DNA of 64,000 bases from Salinisphaera sp002433465 (GCF_040361435.1 NZ_APNL01000012.1:70681-134680), one strand, 5' to 3'; shown: positions 17,517 through 27,897, counted from the stretch's first letter. Made by a program: numbers and translations. Notes: generated from the sequence alone by a model not told the origin.

Positions 17517-18368
17517 CTACCAGCTGGCGCCCGGATAGGCGCGCTGCAGAAACTGCATATCGGACAGGATATAGCCCAGATGCTCCGTGTGTTTGCCGGT
17601 CTTGCCGCCGGTATGCACGAACGCGTTATCGGGGACTTTCAGGGTCGCTTCGTCGAGCACGTCCTCGACCCGGGCCAGCCAGGCCTCGCGCAGCGTATCC
17701 GGCGACGGGGCGATACCTGCATCCGCCATTGTGGCGTCGACGCCGTCGCTGACGAACATGTCGCCGGTGTACGACCACAATATGTCCAACGCCTGCTGCA
17801 TCCGATCATGGCTTTCCGGGGTGCCATCGCCCAGACGCACCACCAGATCGGTGGACCGTTCGACGTGATACGACACTTCCTTGAGCGCCTTGGCCGCGAT
17901 CTCGGCGACGCGCGGGCTACTCGATTCGGTCAGCCGCTGCAGCAGTTCGTAGTGGAAAGCGTCGAACAGGAACTGGCGCATGGTAGTCACGCCCATATCG
18001 CCGTTGGGCACCTCTACAAGCAGCACGTTGCGAAACTTGAACGCATCGCGCAGGAACGCCAGCTGATCGGCCGAGCGGCCCTCGTTCTCGACCTCGCCGG
18101 CCAGACCCAACCACAGCTGGGTATGGCCGATGAGGTCGAGTGCGGTATTGGTGAGCGCAATATCCTCTTCCAGGGCCGGACCGTGACCGCACCATTCCGA
18201 CAGCCGCTGGCCCAGGATCAGCGTGGTATCGCCCATGCGGCACAGCCATTCGAAGAACGCCGGCCGGGTTTCGACGTTGGTGACGTGCACATCGTGGGTC
18301 TGCTCGGCCGCGGCGATGTCAGCCAGCTTCGTGACTTCATCGGTGTTCATGTCGGACAGAGAGGGCAT
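17517..18368 (-). CDS. paaC: Phenylacetyl-CoA epoxidase structural subunit PaaC
   Basis: 283 residues, four-helix ferritin-like fold, the non-catalytic partner that forms the PaaA-PaaC core. Recognisable by ALDLIGHTQLWL, FRNVLLVEVPNGD and EVSYHVERSTDLVVRLGDGT. Its ATG shares a base with the paaB stop (TAATG), so translation is coupled. The start at 18368 adds six residues before a second Met; either is possible. Confidence 0.95.
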   Translation of the reverse strand: MPSLSDMNTDEVTKLADIAAAEQTHDVHVTNVETRPAFFEWLCRMGDTTLILGQRLSEWCGHGPALEEDIALTNTALDLIGHTQLWLGLAGEVENEGRSADQLAFLRDAFKFRNVLLVEVPNGDMGVTTMRQFLFDAFHYELLQRLTESSSPRVAEIAAKALKEVSYHVERSTDLVVRLGDGTPESHDRMQQALDILWSYTGDMFVSDGVDATMADAGIAPSPDTLREAWLARVEDVLDEATLKVPDNAFVHTGGKTGKHTEHLGYILSDMQFLQRAYPGASW

Positions 18369-18652
18369 TACATATTCCCCACTTCGTCGGGAATGTTGTA
18401 GAACGTGGGATGCCGGTAAATCTTGTCCTCGGCGGGGTCGAACATCGGCCCCTTGTCGGACGGCGTGGACGCCGTGATCTCGGTCGAACGCGCCACCCAG
18501 ATCGAAACCCCTTCCTTGCGCCGGGTATAGACATCGCGGGCATTGTTGATCGCCATCTCGGCGTCGGGCGCATGCAGGCTACCCACATGACGGTGGTTGA
18601 GCCCGTGCTGCCCACGGATGAAGATCTCCCAGAGCGGCCATTCGTTCGCCAT
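18368..18652 (-). CDS. paaB: Phenylacetyl-CoA epoxidase subunit PaaB
   Basis: 94 residues, the usual small PaaB subunit that bridges PaaAC heterodimers. Begins MANEWPLWEIFIRGQHGLNH, as in the family, and contains HVGSLHAPDAEMAINNARDVYTRR in two parts across residues 22-45. It overlaps paaC by one base and lies 31 bp after paaA. Confidence 0.95.
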   Translation of the reverse strand: MANEWPLWEIFIRGQHGLNHRHVGSLHAPDAEMAINNARDVYTRRKEGVSIWVARSTEITASTPSDKGPMFDPAEDKIYRHPTFYNIPDEVGNM

Positions 18653-18694
18653 CGTTAGCTCCCGTGTTCTGCGTTGATTCAGGGCCTGGACCGC

Positions 18695-19684
18695 TTATGC
18701 GGCGGCCCGGCGCTTGGCCGCTTTCTCGGCGTAGGCCGCCAGGCCGTCGCGGAACCATTCACCGCCTTCCCATGCCTTTATCCGGGCGCCCAGGCGCTCG
18801 CGATTGCAGGGGCCGTTGCCCTTGAGTACGGCCTTGAACTCGTCCCAGTCGGGCTGGCTGAAATCGTAGTTGCCGGTTTCTTCGTTCCAGACGAGATCGT
18901 CATCGGGAATCGTCAGCCCCAGGTAATGCGCCTGCGGGACGGTTTCGTTGACGAAGCGCTGACGCAGTTCGTCGTTGGTGTTCATCTTGATCTTCCAGGC
19001 CATGGACTGGTCGGAATGCACGCTGTCCTTGTCCGACGGGCCGAACATCATCAGCGCCGGATACCAGAACCGGTTCAATGCGTCCTGCGCCATCTCTTTT
19101 TGCGCGGGCGTTCCGGAGACCATCGACATCATGATCGAGTAGCCCTGGCGCTGATGAAAACTCTCTTCCTTGCAGATCCGCACCATGGCCCGCGCATACG
19201 GCCCGAAGGAGGTCCGCTGCAGGGGCACCTGGTTCATGATCGCGGCGCCGTCCACGAGCCAGCCCACGGCACCCATGTCGGCCCAGGTCAGGGTCGGATA
19301 GTTGAAGATCGATGAATACTTCATTTCGCCCGAGTGCAGCTTGTTCATCAGCTCGTCGCGGCTGATACCCAGCGTCTCGGCAGCGCAATACAGATACAGG
19401 CCATGGCCGGCTTCGTCCTGCACCTTGGCCAGCAGGATGGCCTTGCGCTCGAGCGTCGGCGCGCGCGTGACCCAGTTGCCTTCGGGAAGCTGGCCCACGA
19501 TCTCGGAATGGGCATGCTGACCGATCTGGCGGATCAGCGTCTTGCGGTACGCGGCCGGCATCCAGTCCTTGGGCTCGATCTTGATGTTGTCGTCGATACG
19601 CGCCTGAAACGCGGCCTCTTCCGGCGACAGTTCGTCCGCGCCGCGAACCCCCTTGCTACCGGTATCTACATTCTGTGCATACAT
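18695..19684 (-). CDS. paaA: Phenylacetyl-CoA epoxidase catalytic subunit PaaA
   Basis: 329 residues from the ATG at 19684, eight bases after GGGAG; a GTG three codons upstream is the alternative. Diiron ferritin-like monooxygenase: conserved [31 protein letters not shown] and [11 protein letters not shown] give the Glu and E-x-x-H ligands. With PaaB, C, D and E it epoxidises the ring of phenylacetyl-CoA using O2 and NADPH. First gene of the operon; a promoter with an inverted repeat lies 87-129 bp upstream. Confidence 0.95.
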   Translation of the reverse strand: MYAQNVDTGSKGVRGADELSPEEAAFQARIDDNIKIEPKDWMPAAYRKTLIRQIGQHAHSEIVGQLPEGNWVTRAPTLERKAILLAKVQDEAGHGLYLYCAAETLGISRDELMNKLHSGEMKYSSIFNYPTLTWADMGAVGWLVDGAAIMNQVPLQRTSFGPYARAMVRICKEESFHQRQGYSIMMSMVSGTPAQKEMAQDALNRFWYPALMMFGPSDKDSVHSDQSMAWKIKMNTNDELRQRFVNETVPQAHYLGLTIPDDDLVWNEETGNYDFSQPDWDEFKAVLKGNGPCNRERLGARIKAWEGGEWFRDGLAAYAEKAAKRRAAA

Positions 19685-19770
19685 GATTCGCACTCCCGCC
19701 CCGAAAAAGGCTGTCTTGGCGTTGTAGTGTCGGGTCGTGCCGACACAGGCGCCGCGGGTGCGGCGCTCGT

Positions 19771-19813
19771 TTTGATACAGATCAAGTTACATGATCGTAC
19801 GTTTTGTATCAAA
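19771..19813 (-). promoter_or_regulatory. paaA promoter with an operator-like inverted repeat
   Basis: On the minus strand a -35 TTGATA (19812-19807), 17-bp spacer and -10 TAACTT (19789-19784) lie about 100 bp before paaA. A perfect 8-bp inverted repeat, TTTGATAC (19771-19778) and GTATCAAA (19806-19813), brackets it: one arm covers the -35 and the other sits just downstream of the -10. This is an ideal place for a repressor such as the adjacent PaaX. The assignment to PaaX is inference. Confidence 0.6.
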
Positions 19814-20048
19814 TAAATATCGCACGCGTCAGATTCCGGCGAATCAGCACCCAACTGTCTGATTACGCATGAATAATTATGAATTTTCTGAAGTGCCGCG
19901 AATCAAGGGAGGGAATGGGCAACGCAAACAAGGGCCATTGCGAGCGTGATAAGCGGCATTGCTGCATTGCAGCGCGATACAGGCGCACTCTTTGTGCGCG
20001 CCAAATGTATCGGGTTATTGCGTCCCCCGGACCGGGCCGCCGATGCGT
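19814..20048. other. Intergenic region between the paaA promoter and the paaX stop
   Basis: With the promoter and leader it makes a 364-bp gap. It holds an AT-rich stretch (about 19800-19900) and small palindromes such as TGCTGCA-TTGCAGC-like bases near 19960. No gene I can support. Confidence 0.4.
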
Positions 20049-20969
20049 TCAGAGACCGCCGAAACGCTCGTAGAAATACGCGGCCGGCTCGGGCAGCGGC
20101 CCATCGGCGGTTTCCAGCACGTCGGCCAGATAGGTTTCAGCCTGTCGGAAGGTGGCCCGATAGAGGTTGCGACACAAAAGCCGCGCCGCCGCCCCGTGCC
20201 AATCGCCAGGCAGTACGTCGTCGGGCAGCTGAGGATCGCGCAGCAGCAGCCGGCGGATTTCGTGGATGAGCAGGGTCCTGATCAGAAACGCGGCCTGTGG
20301 GTCGAGCCCGCCGTTGCTGTCGATAGCGCGCCAGACCGGTCGGAAACGATCCAGGAATTCGGCGTATTGCACGCCGAGTGCTTCCAGATTCCAGCATTCG
20401 CGCACGAGGCGGTTGAGCGGCGCCGAGGTGGGCAGGCCTTCGTTGCGTGCGCGCATGAGTACCACGCGACGCTGAACATCCAGATCCTGCAGCACCGACG
20501 TCAACGCCGATCGCGGCGGTAGCGGGTGCGCCAGCATGTCACTCGAGAACGCACCAAAACCGAGTGTCGACAACTCCTTTCGCAGCGTGTCGCGCTTGCG
20601 CTGCGGCACCTGCCCCATGAGCACGAGCGTCCATTCGCCGTCCCAGGACACCCGCGGCTCGCTATAGACCCGCTCATAGGCCCGTTCGAAACTGCGCCAG
20701 CCGCTACGCGTGAGGCTGTAATAGCTGCGCCGCCCAATCTGCTCGGAACTGAGCCAGCCTTCCTTGGACAGCCGATAGACCGAAGTCCGAACCAGGCGCT
20801 CATTGAGGCCCAGCGGTTCGAGTAATTTGATCAGGCTGCCCAGCCAGACGGTGCCGCCCCGCGGCGCGATCGCATCGCCGTAGACCGAAATGATCAACGA
20901 TGTCGCGCGCAGCGAGCGGCGGGCGCTGAATTCTTCGATCAATGCATCGATAGGCCGGGATCGTGCCAA
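20049..20969 (-). CDS. paaX: Phenylacetate pathway repressor PaaX
   Basis: 306 residues if the TTG at 20969 (GGAG six bases upstream) is used; the frame remains open to an upstream start at 21047 (332 residues), which would add an atypical leader. An N-terminal winged helix (LVRTSVYRLSKEGWLSSEQI; RRSYYSLT) is followed by the PaaX-like domain (WDGEWTLVLMGQVPQRKRDTLR, in part) and the PaaX C-terminal region. PaaX represses paa promoters and is released by phenylacetyl-CoA. It is transcribed in the same direction as, and just upstream of, the paaA operon. Length from the TTG matches known PaaX (about 305-316). Confidence 0.9.
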   Translation of the reverse strand: MARSRPIDALIEEFSARRSLRATSLIISVYGDAIAPRGGTVWLGSLIKLLEPLGLNERLVRTSVYRLSKEGWLSSEQIGRRSYYSLTRSGWRSFERAYERVYSEPRVSWDGEWTLVLMGQVPQRKRDTLRKELSTLGFGAFSSDMLAHPLPPRSALTSVLQDLDVQRRVVLMRARNEGLPTSAPLNRLVRECWNLEALGVQYAEFLDRFRPVWRAIDSNGGLDPQAAFLIRTLLIHEIRRLLLRDPQLPDDVLPGDWHGAAARLLCRNLYRATFRQAETYLADVLETADGPLPEPAAYFYERFGGL

Positions 20970-21031
20970 TTCATTCTCCGGGCAAGCGCTGCACGGACCA
21001 CCCGATTGCGGCCGCTGGATCAGCTGACATG

Positions 21032-21057
21032 AAAATGCCCGCAGCACAGCGCGGGCA
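21032..21057 (-). terminator. Terminator of the Liv-type transporter operon
   Basis: Minus strand: TGCCCGC and GCGGGCA with an 8-base loop, followed by TTTT. It lies about 80 bp after the stop of the substrate-binding protein gene and before paaX, so it separates the two units. Confidence 0.7.
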
Positions 21058-21138
21058 CCGTATCGGGTCGAATTCTAGAACCTGCAGCGCAGGGGTGCGA
21101 ACCGTGCCGCGACTGCCGCACGGTCCGCCCCATCCCGA

Positions 21139-22293
21139 TCAGTCGAGCAGGGTCCAGGTGCCGTTGCGGATTTCGAGCATCCGGAACGCCGACAGGTCCA
21201 GCCCCATGTGATCGTCCGGGCTCATATTGAACACGCCGCCCACGCCGACGAACCCGTCGGTGGCCTCGATCTCGTCTCGAATCGCCGCACGGTCGGTACT
21301 GCCGGCGGCTTCGATCGCCTTGACCGCGATCATCAGCCCGTCATAGGCATGGCCGCCGAACTGCGAGATGGACTCGTTGAAGGTGTCTTCGTATTCCTTC
21401 TTGTAGGCCAGTGCGACCTTCTTCTGCGGATCGTTGTCGTCCAGCTTGGAAGCCACCAGCAACGCGCCGGCCGGCAGACGTACGCCCTCGGCCGCATCGC
21501 CCGCGAGTTCGATGTACTTCTCGGACGCCACGCCGTGCGACTGGTAGAACGGCAATTCGAGACCGAGCTGCTTGTAGTTGCGGGTCACGATCGCCGGGCC
21601 CTGCCCGAAGCCGAAGTTGAGTACCGCCTGCACCCCCGGGGTGTTGGCGATATTGGTCAACTGGGCGGTCATGTCGGTATCGCTGTTGTTGTAGGTTTCA
21701 TCGGCCACGATTTCGATATCGAACTCCGAAGCCGCCGCCAGCGTCTGCTCCCGGCCGGACTGGCCGAAGCCGCCGGAACCCGAAATAAGCCCCACCTTGG
21801 TGAAACCGCGGCTCTGCATGTCCTTGAGAATCTTGCGGGCCGCCATGCGGTCGGTATGCGGCGTCTTGAACACCCATTTCTTGACCGGGTCGATGATCGG
21901 AATACCGCCGGCCAGAGAGATCATCGCCACGCCCGAACGCTCGACCAGCGGTACCGCCGCCATGGTCGTACCCGTGGTGCTACCGCCCACGATCACATCG
22001 ACCTGATCGGAATTGATCAGACGCTTGACGAAGGTACGCGCCTTGCCGGCGTTTCCCGACGTGTCGTAATGCACGAGCTCCAGCGGACGGCCGAGCACGC
22101 CGCCCTCGTCGTTGATCTTGCCCACCCAGTGTTCCAGCGTCTTGAGCTCGGGATCGCCGAGAAACGACGCCGGCCCGGTGACCGACAAGAAGGTGCCGAT
22201 CTTGATCGGCTTGCCGTCCGGTGCCGCAAACGCGGCCGTGCCGACCGATGCCAGGGTGAGCAGCAATGCCGCTCCGAGTTTCTTGATTCGCAT
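21139..22293 (-). CDS. Liv-type ABC transporter substrate-binding protein
   Basis: 384 residues from ATG at 22293, with AAGGAG upstream. The open frame continues to 22551 through the end of livF and is not used. A signal peptide (1-25, ending AFA-AP) precedes a periplasmic binding protein of the LivJ/amide-urea class: KIGTFLSVTGPASFLGDPE near the mature N-terminus, VIVGGSTTGTTMAAVPL, and ISGSGGFGQSG. It delivers the ligand to LivHM. Position beside the paa genes suggests an aromatic acid or aromatic amino acid ligand rather than leucine (inference). Last gene of the five-gene operon. Confidence 0.88.
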   Translation of the reverse strand: MRIKKLGAALLLTLASVGTAAFAAPDGKPIKIGTFLSVTGPASFLGDPELKTLEHWVGKINDEGGVLGRPLELVHYDTSGNAGKARTFVKRLINSDQVDVIVGGSTTGTTMAAVPLVERSGVAMISLAGGIPIIDPVKKWVFKTPHTDRMAARKILKDMQSRGFTKVGLISGSGGFGQSGREQTLAAASEFDIEIVADETYNNSDTDMTAQLTNIANTPGVQAVLNFGFGQGPAIVTRNYKQLGLELPFYQSHGVASEKYIELAGDAAEGVRLPAGALLVASKLDDNDPQKKVALAYKKEYEDTFNESISQFGGHAYDGLMIAVKAIEAAGSTDRAAIRDEIEATDGFVGVGGVFNMSPDDHMGLDLSAFRMLEIRNGTWTLLD

Positions 22294-22351
22294 AACGTCT
22301 CCTTGGTTTCTCCCACCGTGTGCCCCGTCGATGTCGATCGACGTGTTGTTG

Positions 22352-23106
22352 TCATTCGTTGTGTTGACCCTGCTCGACCGGCGCCTCGCTGATTCCCAGA
22401 TAGGCGCGCCTGACCTCGGGATGATCGGCCAGTTCGCGACCGCTGCCGCTGACCGTGATCGCACCGGTCTCCAGCACGAAGCCGCGATCAGCGATCGCCA
22501 GCGCCCCCGCGGCATTCTGTTCGACCAGCAGAATGGTGATGCCCTCGGCATTGAGGTTGCGCACGATCTCGAAGATCTCTTCGATCAGCAGCGGCGCCAG
22601 CCCCATGCTGGGCTCGTCGAGCAGCAACAGGCGCGGCCGTGCCATGAGCGCCCGCCCGATGGCCAGCATTTGCTGCTGGCCGCCCGAGAGCATGCCGGCC
22701 GCCTGACGGCGTTTTTCCGCCAGAATCGGAAACAGCTCGTAGACCCAGTCGATATCGCGATCCACCGCCGGGCCACGGCCGCGTACATAGGCGCCGAGCG
22801 TAAGATTGTCGGCCACCGACATGGGCCCGAACACCTGCCGGCCCTCCGGCACCTGGGTAATACCGCGGGCGACCCGTTTCTGTGCCTTGACACGGCAAAT
22901 GCGCTCGCCATCGAAATGGATCTCGCCCTGGCTGTGCGGCTGAATGCCCGACAGCGTATTGAGCAACGTGGTCTTGCCGGCACCGTTCGCGCCCACCAGC
23001 GCCACCAGTTCGCCTTCGGCCACATCGAGATCGATATCGCGCAGCGCGGTGACCGCGCCGTAGCGGGTATGCAGGCCGCGAATACGCAGCAATGGTTCGA
23101 CGGTAT

Positions 23107-23110
<4 letters not shown>
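22352..23110 (-). CDS. livF: Liv-type ABC transporter ATP-binding protein LivF
   Basis: 252 residues from ATG at 23110, which overlaps the livG stop by 4 bp (ATGA). Walker A GANGAGKTT (about 40-48), signature LSGGQQQML, Walker B LLLLDEPS, and the switch His replaced in the usual LivF context LVEQN. Powers import through LivHM together with LivG. The upstream frame extension into livG is out of the real gene. Confidence 0.93.
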
Positions 23111-23864
<754 letters not shown>

Positions 23865-23868
<4 letters not shown>

Positions 23869-24809
23869 CGCCGGCCTCCCGGCACCAGCCGTGCAAGCGT
23901 GGGCACCAGCCCCGTGGGCATGAAGATCACCACCACCATCAGGATCGCGCCCAGAATCATCACCTCGAGATCATCGACCCCGGTCAGAAACTGCGGCAGC
24001 AACGTCAGAATGACCGCGCCCACGATCGCGCCGTAGGTCGAGGCCATGCCACCCAGCACGACCATGGTCACGAACTCGATCGAGTAGATGAAGTTGGCCA
24101 GATCCGGCGTCACGAAGCCCGAGTAGTGGGCCGTTAGCACACCCGCCAGGGCCGCCAGCACCGCCGATACGACAAAAATCAGCACCTTGTAGCCGAGCGT
24201 ATGCACGCCCACCACCTCGGCAGCCACCTCCGAGCCGTGCACCGCCCGCAGCGCCCGCCCGACGGGCGAGTCGATCAGGTTCAACGCCAGCCAGACGGTC
24301 GCCAGCAGCAATACCGCAATCAGCGCATACCAGTAGCGCTCGTCGTAAAGGTTGGTATCGCCGATCGACAGCGGCGGCGCCATCATGCCGTCCGGCCCGC
24401 CGGTGATACCGGCCTCGGTACGCAGCACGATGGAAATGAGAATGCCGAGCCCCAGCGTGGCCATGGCCAGATAATGACCGGACAGGCGCAAAATCGGGCG
24501 TGCCACCACGAACGCGAGCAGCGCCACCACGACCAGCGCGGCCGGCATGGACAGATAGACCGGCCAGCCGTAGTTGGCGCTGAGTACGGCCGTAACGTAG
24601 GCACCGAGCCCGAAGAAACCGGCATGGCCGAGGCTGATCTGACCGGCATAGCCCATCAACAGGTTCAGCCCGACCGCGACCATGGCGTTGATGAGCACGT
24701 GAATGGCCACGTCGTACTGGTAAGGGTTGGAAAACACCAGCGGCGCAGCGGCCAGAATCAGCGCCAGCACGATCAGTCCCGGGCGTGGAATACGCTTGAG
24801 CATGTCCAT
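23865..24809 (-). CDS. livM: Liv-type ABC transporter permease LivM
   Basis: 314 residues, eight to ten membrane spans, with the branched-chain permease signature NLLMGYAGQISLGHAGFFGLGAY (about residues 42-64, shown in the protein as adjoining parts). Forms the channel with LivH. Its ATG shares a base with the livH stop (TGATG) and it overlaps livG by 4 bp. Confidence 0.93.
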
Positions 24810-25684
24810 CAGACCCGCTCCGTCGCACGCGAGCCGAACAGGCCGCTGGGCAGCAGAAACAACACCAGCAGCACGATTACGAACGGTACCGCGTCCTTGT
24901 ATTCCGACGAGATATAGCCGGCCGTAAAGGCCTCCATGATGCCGAGAAGCAAGCCGCCCACAACGGCCCCCACCGGGCTGCCGAGACCACCCAGCACCGC
25001 CGCCACGAAGCCTTTCAGCCCGAGCATTACGCCGATGTCGTAGGCGGTCAGGGTGATCGGGGCCGCAACTGCGCCGGCGACCGCGCCGAGCGCACCGGCC
25101 AACGCGAACGACAGCATCAGGATGAAACGCGGGTTGATGCCGACCAGGCGCGCGGCGTTGGGGTTATGCGATACCGCCAGCATGGCCTTGCCGGTGAGCG
25201 TGCGCTTGAAAAACCAGGCCAGCGCGCAGACCACCACTGCGCCGACGCCCAGCACCCACAGGCTTTGCGGCAGGATGGTAGCCCCGGCGATATCGATGGG
25301 CGTATTGCCGGTGAATGCCGGCAGGGCATGAATCGACTTGCCCCAGAAGAACTGGGCACCGCCGCGCAGAAACAGCGATGCGCCGATCGTGATGATGATC
25401 AGCGGCACGATATCGTTGGTCGCGGCGCGTTCGAGTGCGAGTTTTTCGATCAGGATGCCGGCCAGCACCGCCAGCACGATCGCGCCGACAATCGCCAGCG
25501 GCATGGGCAGGCCGTACTGCATGAGCATGACCGAACCCAGCCCGCCGATCATCAGGAACTCGCCCTGGGCGAAATTGATGATATGGCTGGCGTTGTAAAT
25601 GATGGTGAAACCCAGCGCGACAAGCGCATAGGTCGAGCCCGCGGTCAGGCCTGAGAAAAGATACTGCATGAACTCAGCGAACAT
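24809..25684 (-). CDS. livH: Liv-type ABC transporter permease LivH
   Basis: 291 residues from ATG at 25684 (MFAEFMQYLF). The frame is open to 25771 but the extra residues are not hydrophobic and the family length is about 290-300. Membrane permease with ALGFTIIYNASHIINFAQGE in the first third and the conserved GLKGFVAAVLGGLGS segment. First gene of the operon; a long AT-rich regulatory region lies upstream. Confidence 0.9.
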   Translation of the reverse strand: MFAEFMQYLFSGLTAGSTYALVALGFTIIYNASHIINFAQGEFLMIGGLGSVMLMQYGLPMPLAIVGAIVLAVLAGILIEKLALERAATNDIVPLIIITIGASLFLRGGAQFFWGKSIHALPAFTGNTPIDIAGATILPQSLWVLGVGAVVVCALAWFFKRTLTGKAMLAVSHNPNAARLVGINPRFILMLSFALAGALGAVAGAVAAPITLTAYDIGVMLGLKGFVAAVLGGLGSPVGAVVGGLLLGIMEAFTAGYISSEYKDAVPFVIVLLVLFLLPSGLFGSRATERV

Positions 25685-26281
25685 GGCAGGCCTGCCCGTC
25701 GCTGCGATCGCAGGCCGCGACGAAAACGCCGCCGCCGATCGATGAGCCCGCATATCCGCCGTCGAGCGCATGCACGGCGCGCCCGCGTTCGGTCGCTTTC
25801 ACTGATTTTCTCCTCTCTCGTACTCGCACCGGCTTTGCCGGCAGTGCCCGATACGTCATCGCGTTCGGGCTTATTGATCTTGCTTGCCGTCGCCGCGATA
25901 AACCGGCCACGACGGGGTCGCTCCGCAAGCGCTTCGTGACGGCGCCGCGCGACCTCTTAAACCGATACTACATCAAACCAATCAGCCATCAACAGGTATC
26001 ATTTTTTAAAAATTAGACGCATGTTACACGAAGAATAAATAAAGCGATTATTTTTTTAATTTGCAAAACAAAAAGATACCACTGCCAATACGCCGACTGA
26101 AAAACTCGAACTCAACTCAACACTCAAGCCACTGCCAATAGCCACGTATCAATATAGGCCGTTGATCGAATGCATCGGCATTGTCCGTGCAGTCCGAAAA
26201 CCTCGGTACCCATACCTGACCTGCAGCAACAGCGGCCGAGGTCGCGCTCGCGTGGCCGGCCCTGCAGCCGCCGTCGATCGC
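25685..26281. other. Long AT-rich intergenic region between livH and hpaD
   Basis: Together with the hpaD promoter this is an ~800-bp gap without a gene. Bases about 25970-26160 are strikingly AT-rich (runs of T and A around 26012-26075) inside a GC-rich window. A 12-base direct repeat, CCACTGCCAATA, occurs at 26079-26090 and 26129-26140, 50 bp apart. It should carry the livH promoter and probably a regulator site. No open frame here has a plausible start and codon use. Confidence 0.5.
26079..26140. repeat. Twelve-base direct repeat pair, 50 bp apart
   Basis: CCACTGCCAATA at 26079-26090 and again at 26129-26140, identical. The centre-to-centre distance of 50 bp is close to five helical turns, so a protein could bind both on one face. 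It lies between the AT-rich tract and the hpaD promoter. Confidence 0.5.
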
Positions 26282-26312
26282 TTGACACCTACACCATTAC
26301 TTAACATGCTAA
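26282..26312 (+). promoter_or_regulatory. hpaD promoter with TTAACATG operator motif
   Basis: -35 TTGACA (26282-26287), 17-bp spacer, weak -10 CATGCT (26305-26310) embedded in the near-palindrome TTAACATGCTAA (26301-26312). The same layout occurs before hpaF at 28502-28532 (TTGACG, 17 bp, CATGAT in TTAACATGATAA). The shared motif over the -10 is a good candidate for the MarR-type regulator HpaR encoded between the two. The long leader (about 170 bases to hpaD) is unusual. Confidence 0.6.
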
Positions 26313-26481
26313 ACAATACAAGTCGAATGTTGATCCGCTGCGGTAGTAGACGCATGGGCCACCAGCTCGGAGCCGATAGACGATCACGCCCTGGGTGAGC
26401 GTCACACGGCGCCGAAACCGACAACAATAAGTCGTTCGCCCGCGGCGTCGAGCGGCAAGTCTTGCGATGAGGAGATATCAG

Positions 26482-27621
26482 ATGAGCGAAAAGACCCTGA
26501 CATCTGCGGGTTTTTATGTGTCCGCCGAAGCGTTTGTGCCGACGGACAATCCGGTACCCACGCCGACGGCACCGCCACCGGAAATCTTGCGCTGCGCCTA
26601 TATGGAGATCGTGGTATCCGATCTGGCCGTATCGCGGGCGTTCTATGTCGATGTGCTGAACCTGGTCGTCACCGCGGAAGACGAACACACGATCTATCTG
26701 CGCACGACAGAGGAATTCATTCACCACAACGTCGTGCTGCGCCAGGGCCCCGACCCGGCGGTCGCGGCTTTTGCGTATCGGGTGCAATCCCCGGCCGAGC
26801 TGGATAAGGCGGTGGCCTTCTATACCGAGCTGGGCTGCCGCGTGGAGCGGCGCAAGGAAGGCTTCGTTCGCGGCGTGGGCGATTCGGTACGAGTACAGGA
26901 TCCGCTCGGCTTCCCCTGCGAATTCTTCTACGACATCGAACACGTCGAACGCCTGGCCTGGCGCTATGACCTGCACAGTGCCGGCGCGCTGGTGCGCCTG
27001 GACCATTTCAATCAGGTCACACCCGACGTGCCACGCGCGACCCGGTTCATGCAGGACCTGGGATTTCGTGTCACCGAGGATATTCAGGACGAACACCAGA
27101 CCGTCTATGCGGCCTGGATGCGGCGCAAATCCACCGTACACGACACGGCCATGACCGGTGGCGAGGGTCCGCGCATGCATCACATCGCCTTCGCCACCCA
27201 CGAAAAGCACAACATCCTGCATATCTGCGACAAACTCGGTGCCTTGCGGCTGTCCGATCGTATCGAACGCGGCCCCGGGCGCCACGGTGTTTCGAACGCG
27301 TTCTATCTGTATCTACGCGATCCGGACGGGCACCGCATCGAGATCTATACCCAGGACTATTACACCGGCGACCCCGACAACCCGGTCATCACCTGGGACG
27401 TACACGACAACCAGCGCCGCGACTGGTGGGGCCATGCCGTCGTACCGTCCTGGTACACGGAAGCATCGCGAGTCCTCGACCTCGACGGCAACCTGCAGCC
27501 GCTCGTCGCACGCACCGACAGCTCCGAAATGGCGGTCACCATCGGCGCGGACGGCTTCTCCTATACACGCAAGAACGACCAGGACGACGACGGCGAGTAC
27601 AAGCTCGGGCATCAGCTCTAG
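26482..27621 (+). CDS. hpaD: 3,4-dihydroxyphenylacetate 2,3-dioxygenase (extradiol, VOC/type I)
   Basis: 379 residues from ATG at 26482, seven bases after GAGGAG; an in-frame ATG five codons upstream lies inside that ribosome site. Two-domain vicinal-oxygen-chelate fold. Metal ligands by family pattern are H175 (RLDHFNQ), H234 (RMHHIAF) and E287 (HRIEIYT). It cleaves homoprotocatechuate next to the hydroxyls to 5-carboxymethyl-2-hydroxymuconate semialdehyde. It resembles the Brevibacterium/Arthrobacter enzyme rather than E. coli HpaD, which belongs to the unrelated LigB class. First gene of the plus-strand hpa cluster, separated from the other pathway genes by hpaR. Confidence 0.92.
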   Translation: MSEKTLTSAGFYVSAEAFVPTDNPVPTPTAPPPEILRCAYMEIVVSDLAVSRAFYVDVLNLVVTAEDEHTIYLRTTEEFIHHNVVLRQGPDPAVAAFAYRVQSPAELDKAVAFYTELGCRVERRKEGFVRGVGDSVRVQDPLGFPCEFFYDIEHVERLAWRYDLHSAGALVRLDHFNQVTPDVPRATRFMQDLGFRVTEDIQDEHQTVYAAWMRRKSTVHDTAMTGGEGPRMHHIAFATHEKHNILHICDKLGALRLSDRIERGPGRHGVSNAFYLYLRDPDGHRIEIYTQDYYTGDPDNPVITWDVHDNQRRDWWGHAVVPSWYTEASRVLDLDGNLQPLVARTDSSEMAVTIGADGFSYTRKNDQDDDGEYKLGHQL

Positions 27622-27897
27622 GCTGGCTGCCCAGCCACCAGGCACATCCAACCCGTGACCGGGTTCGGACAGGCTCGCCTTCTGCCCCCCACGGCACGTG
27701 TACCCGGTGGTTTGTCGCGTGGCCTGCTAGGCCATGCCACCGGCTTGATGCACAATAAAAACAAGCCTGCTGTGCCGGCCGGCTTGGAATCCGCGCAACG
27801 ATGCCGCCCCACCGGGCGCTGGCTCGATATGCGCGTTCGACGCATCGATCGCATGCGGGCCGGTGCATCAATCCAGACGACATCGAGACGCCGGCCG

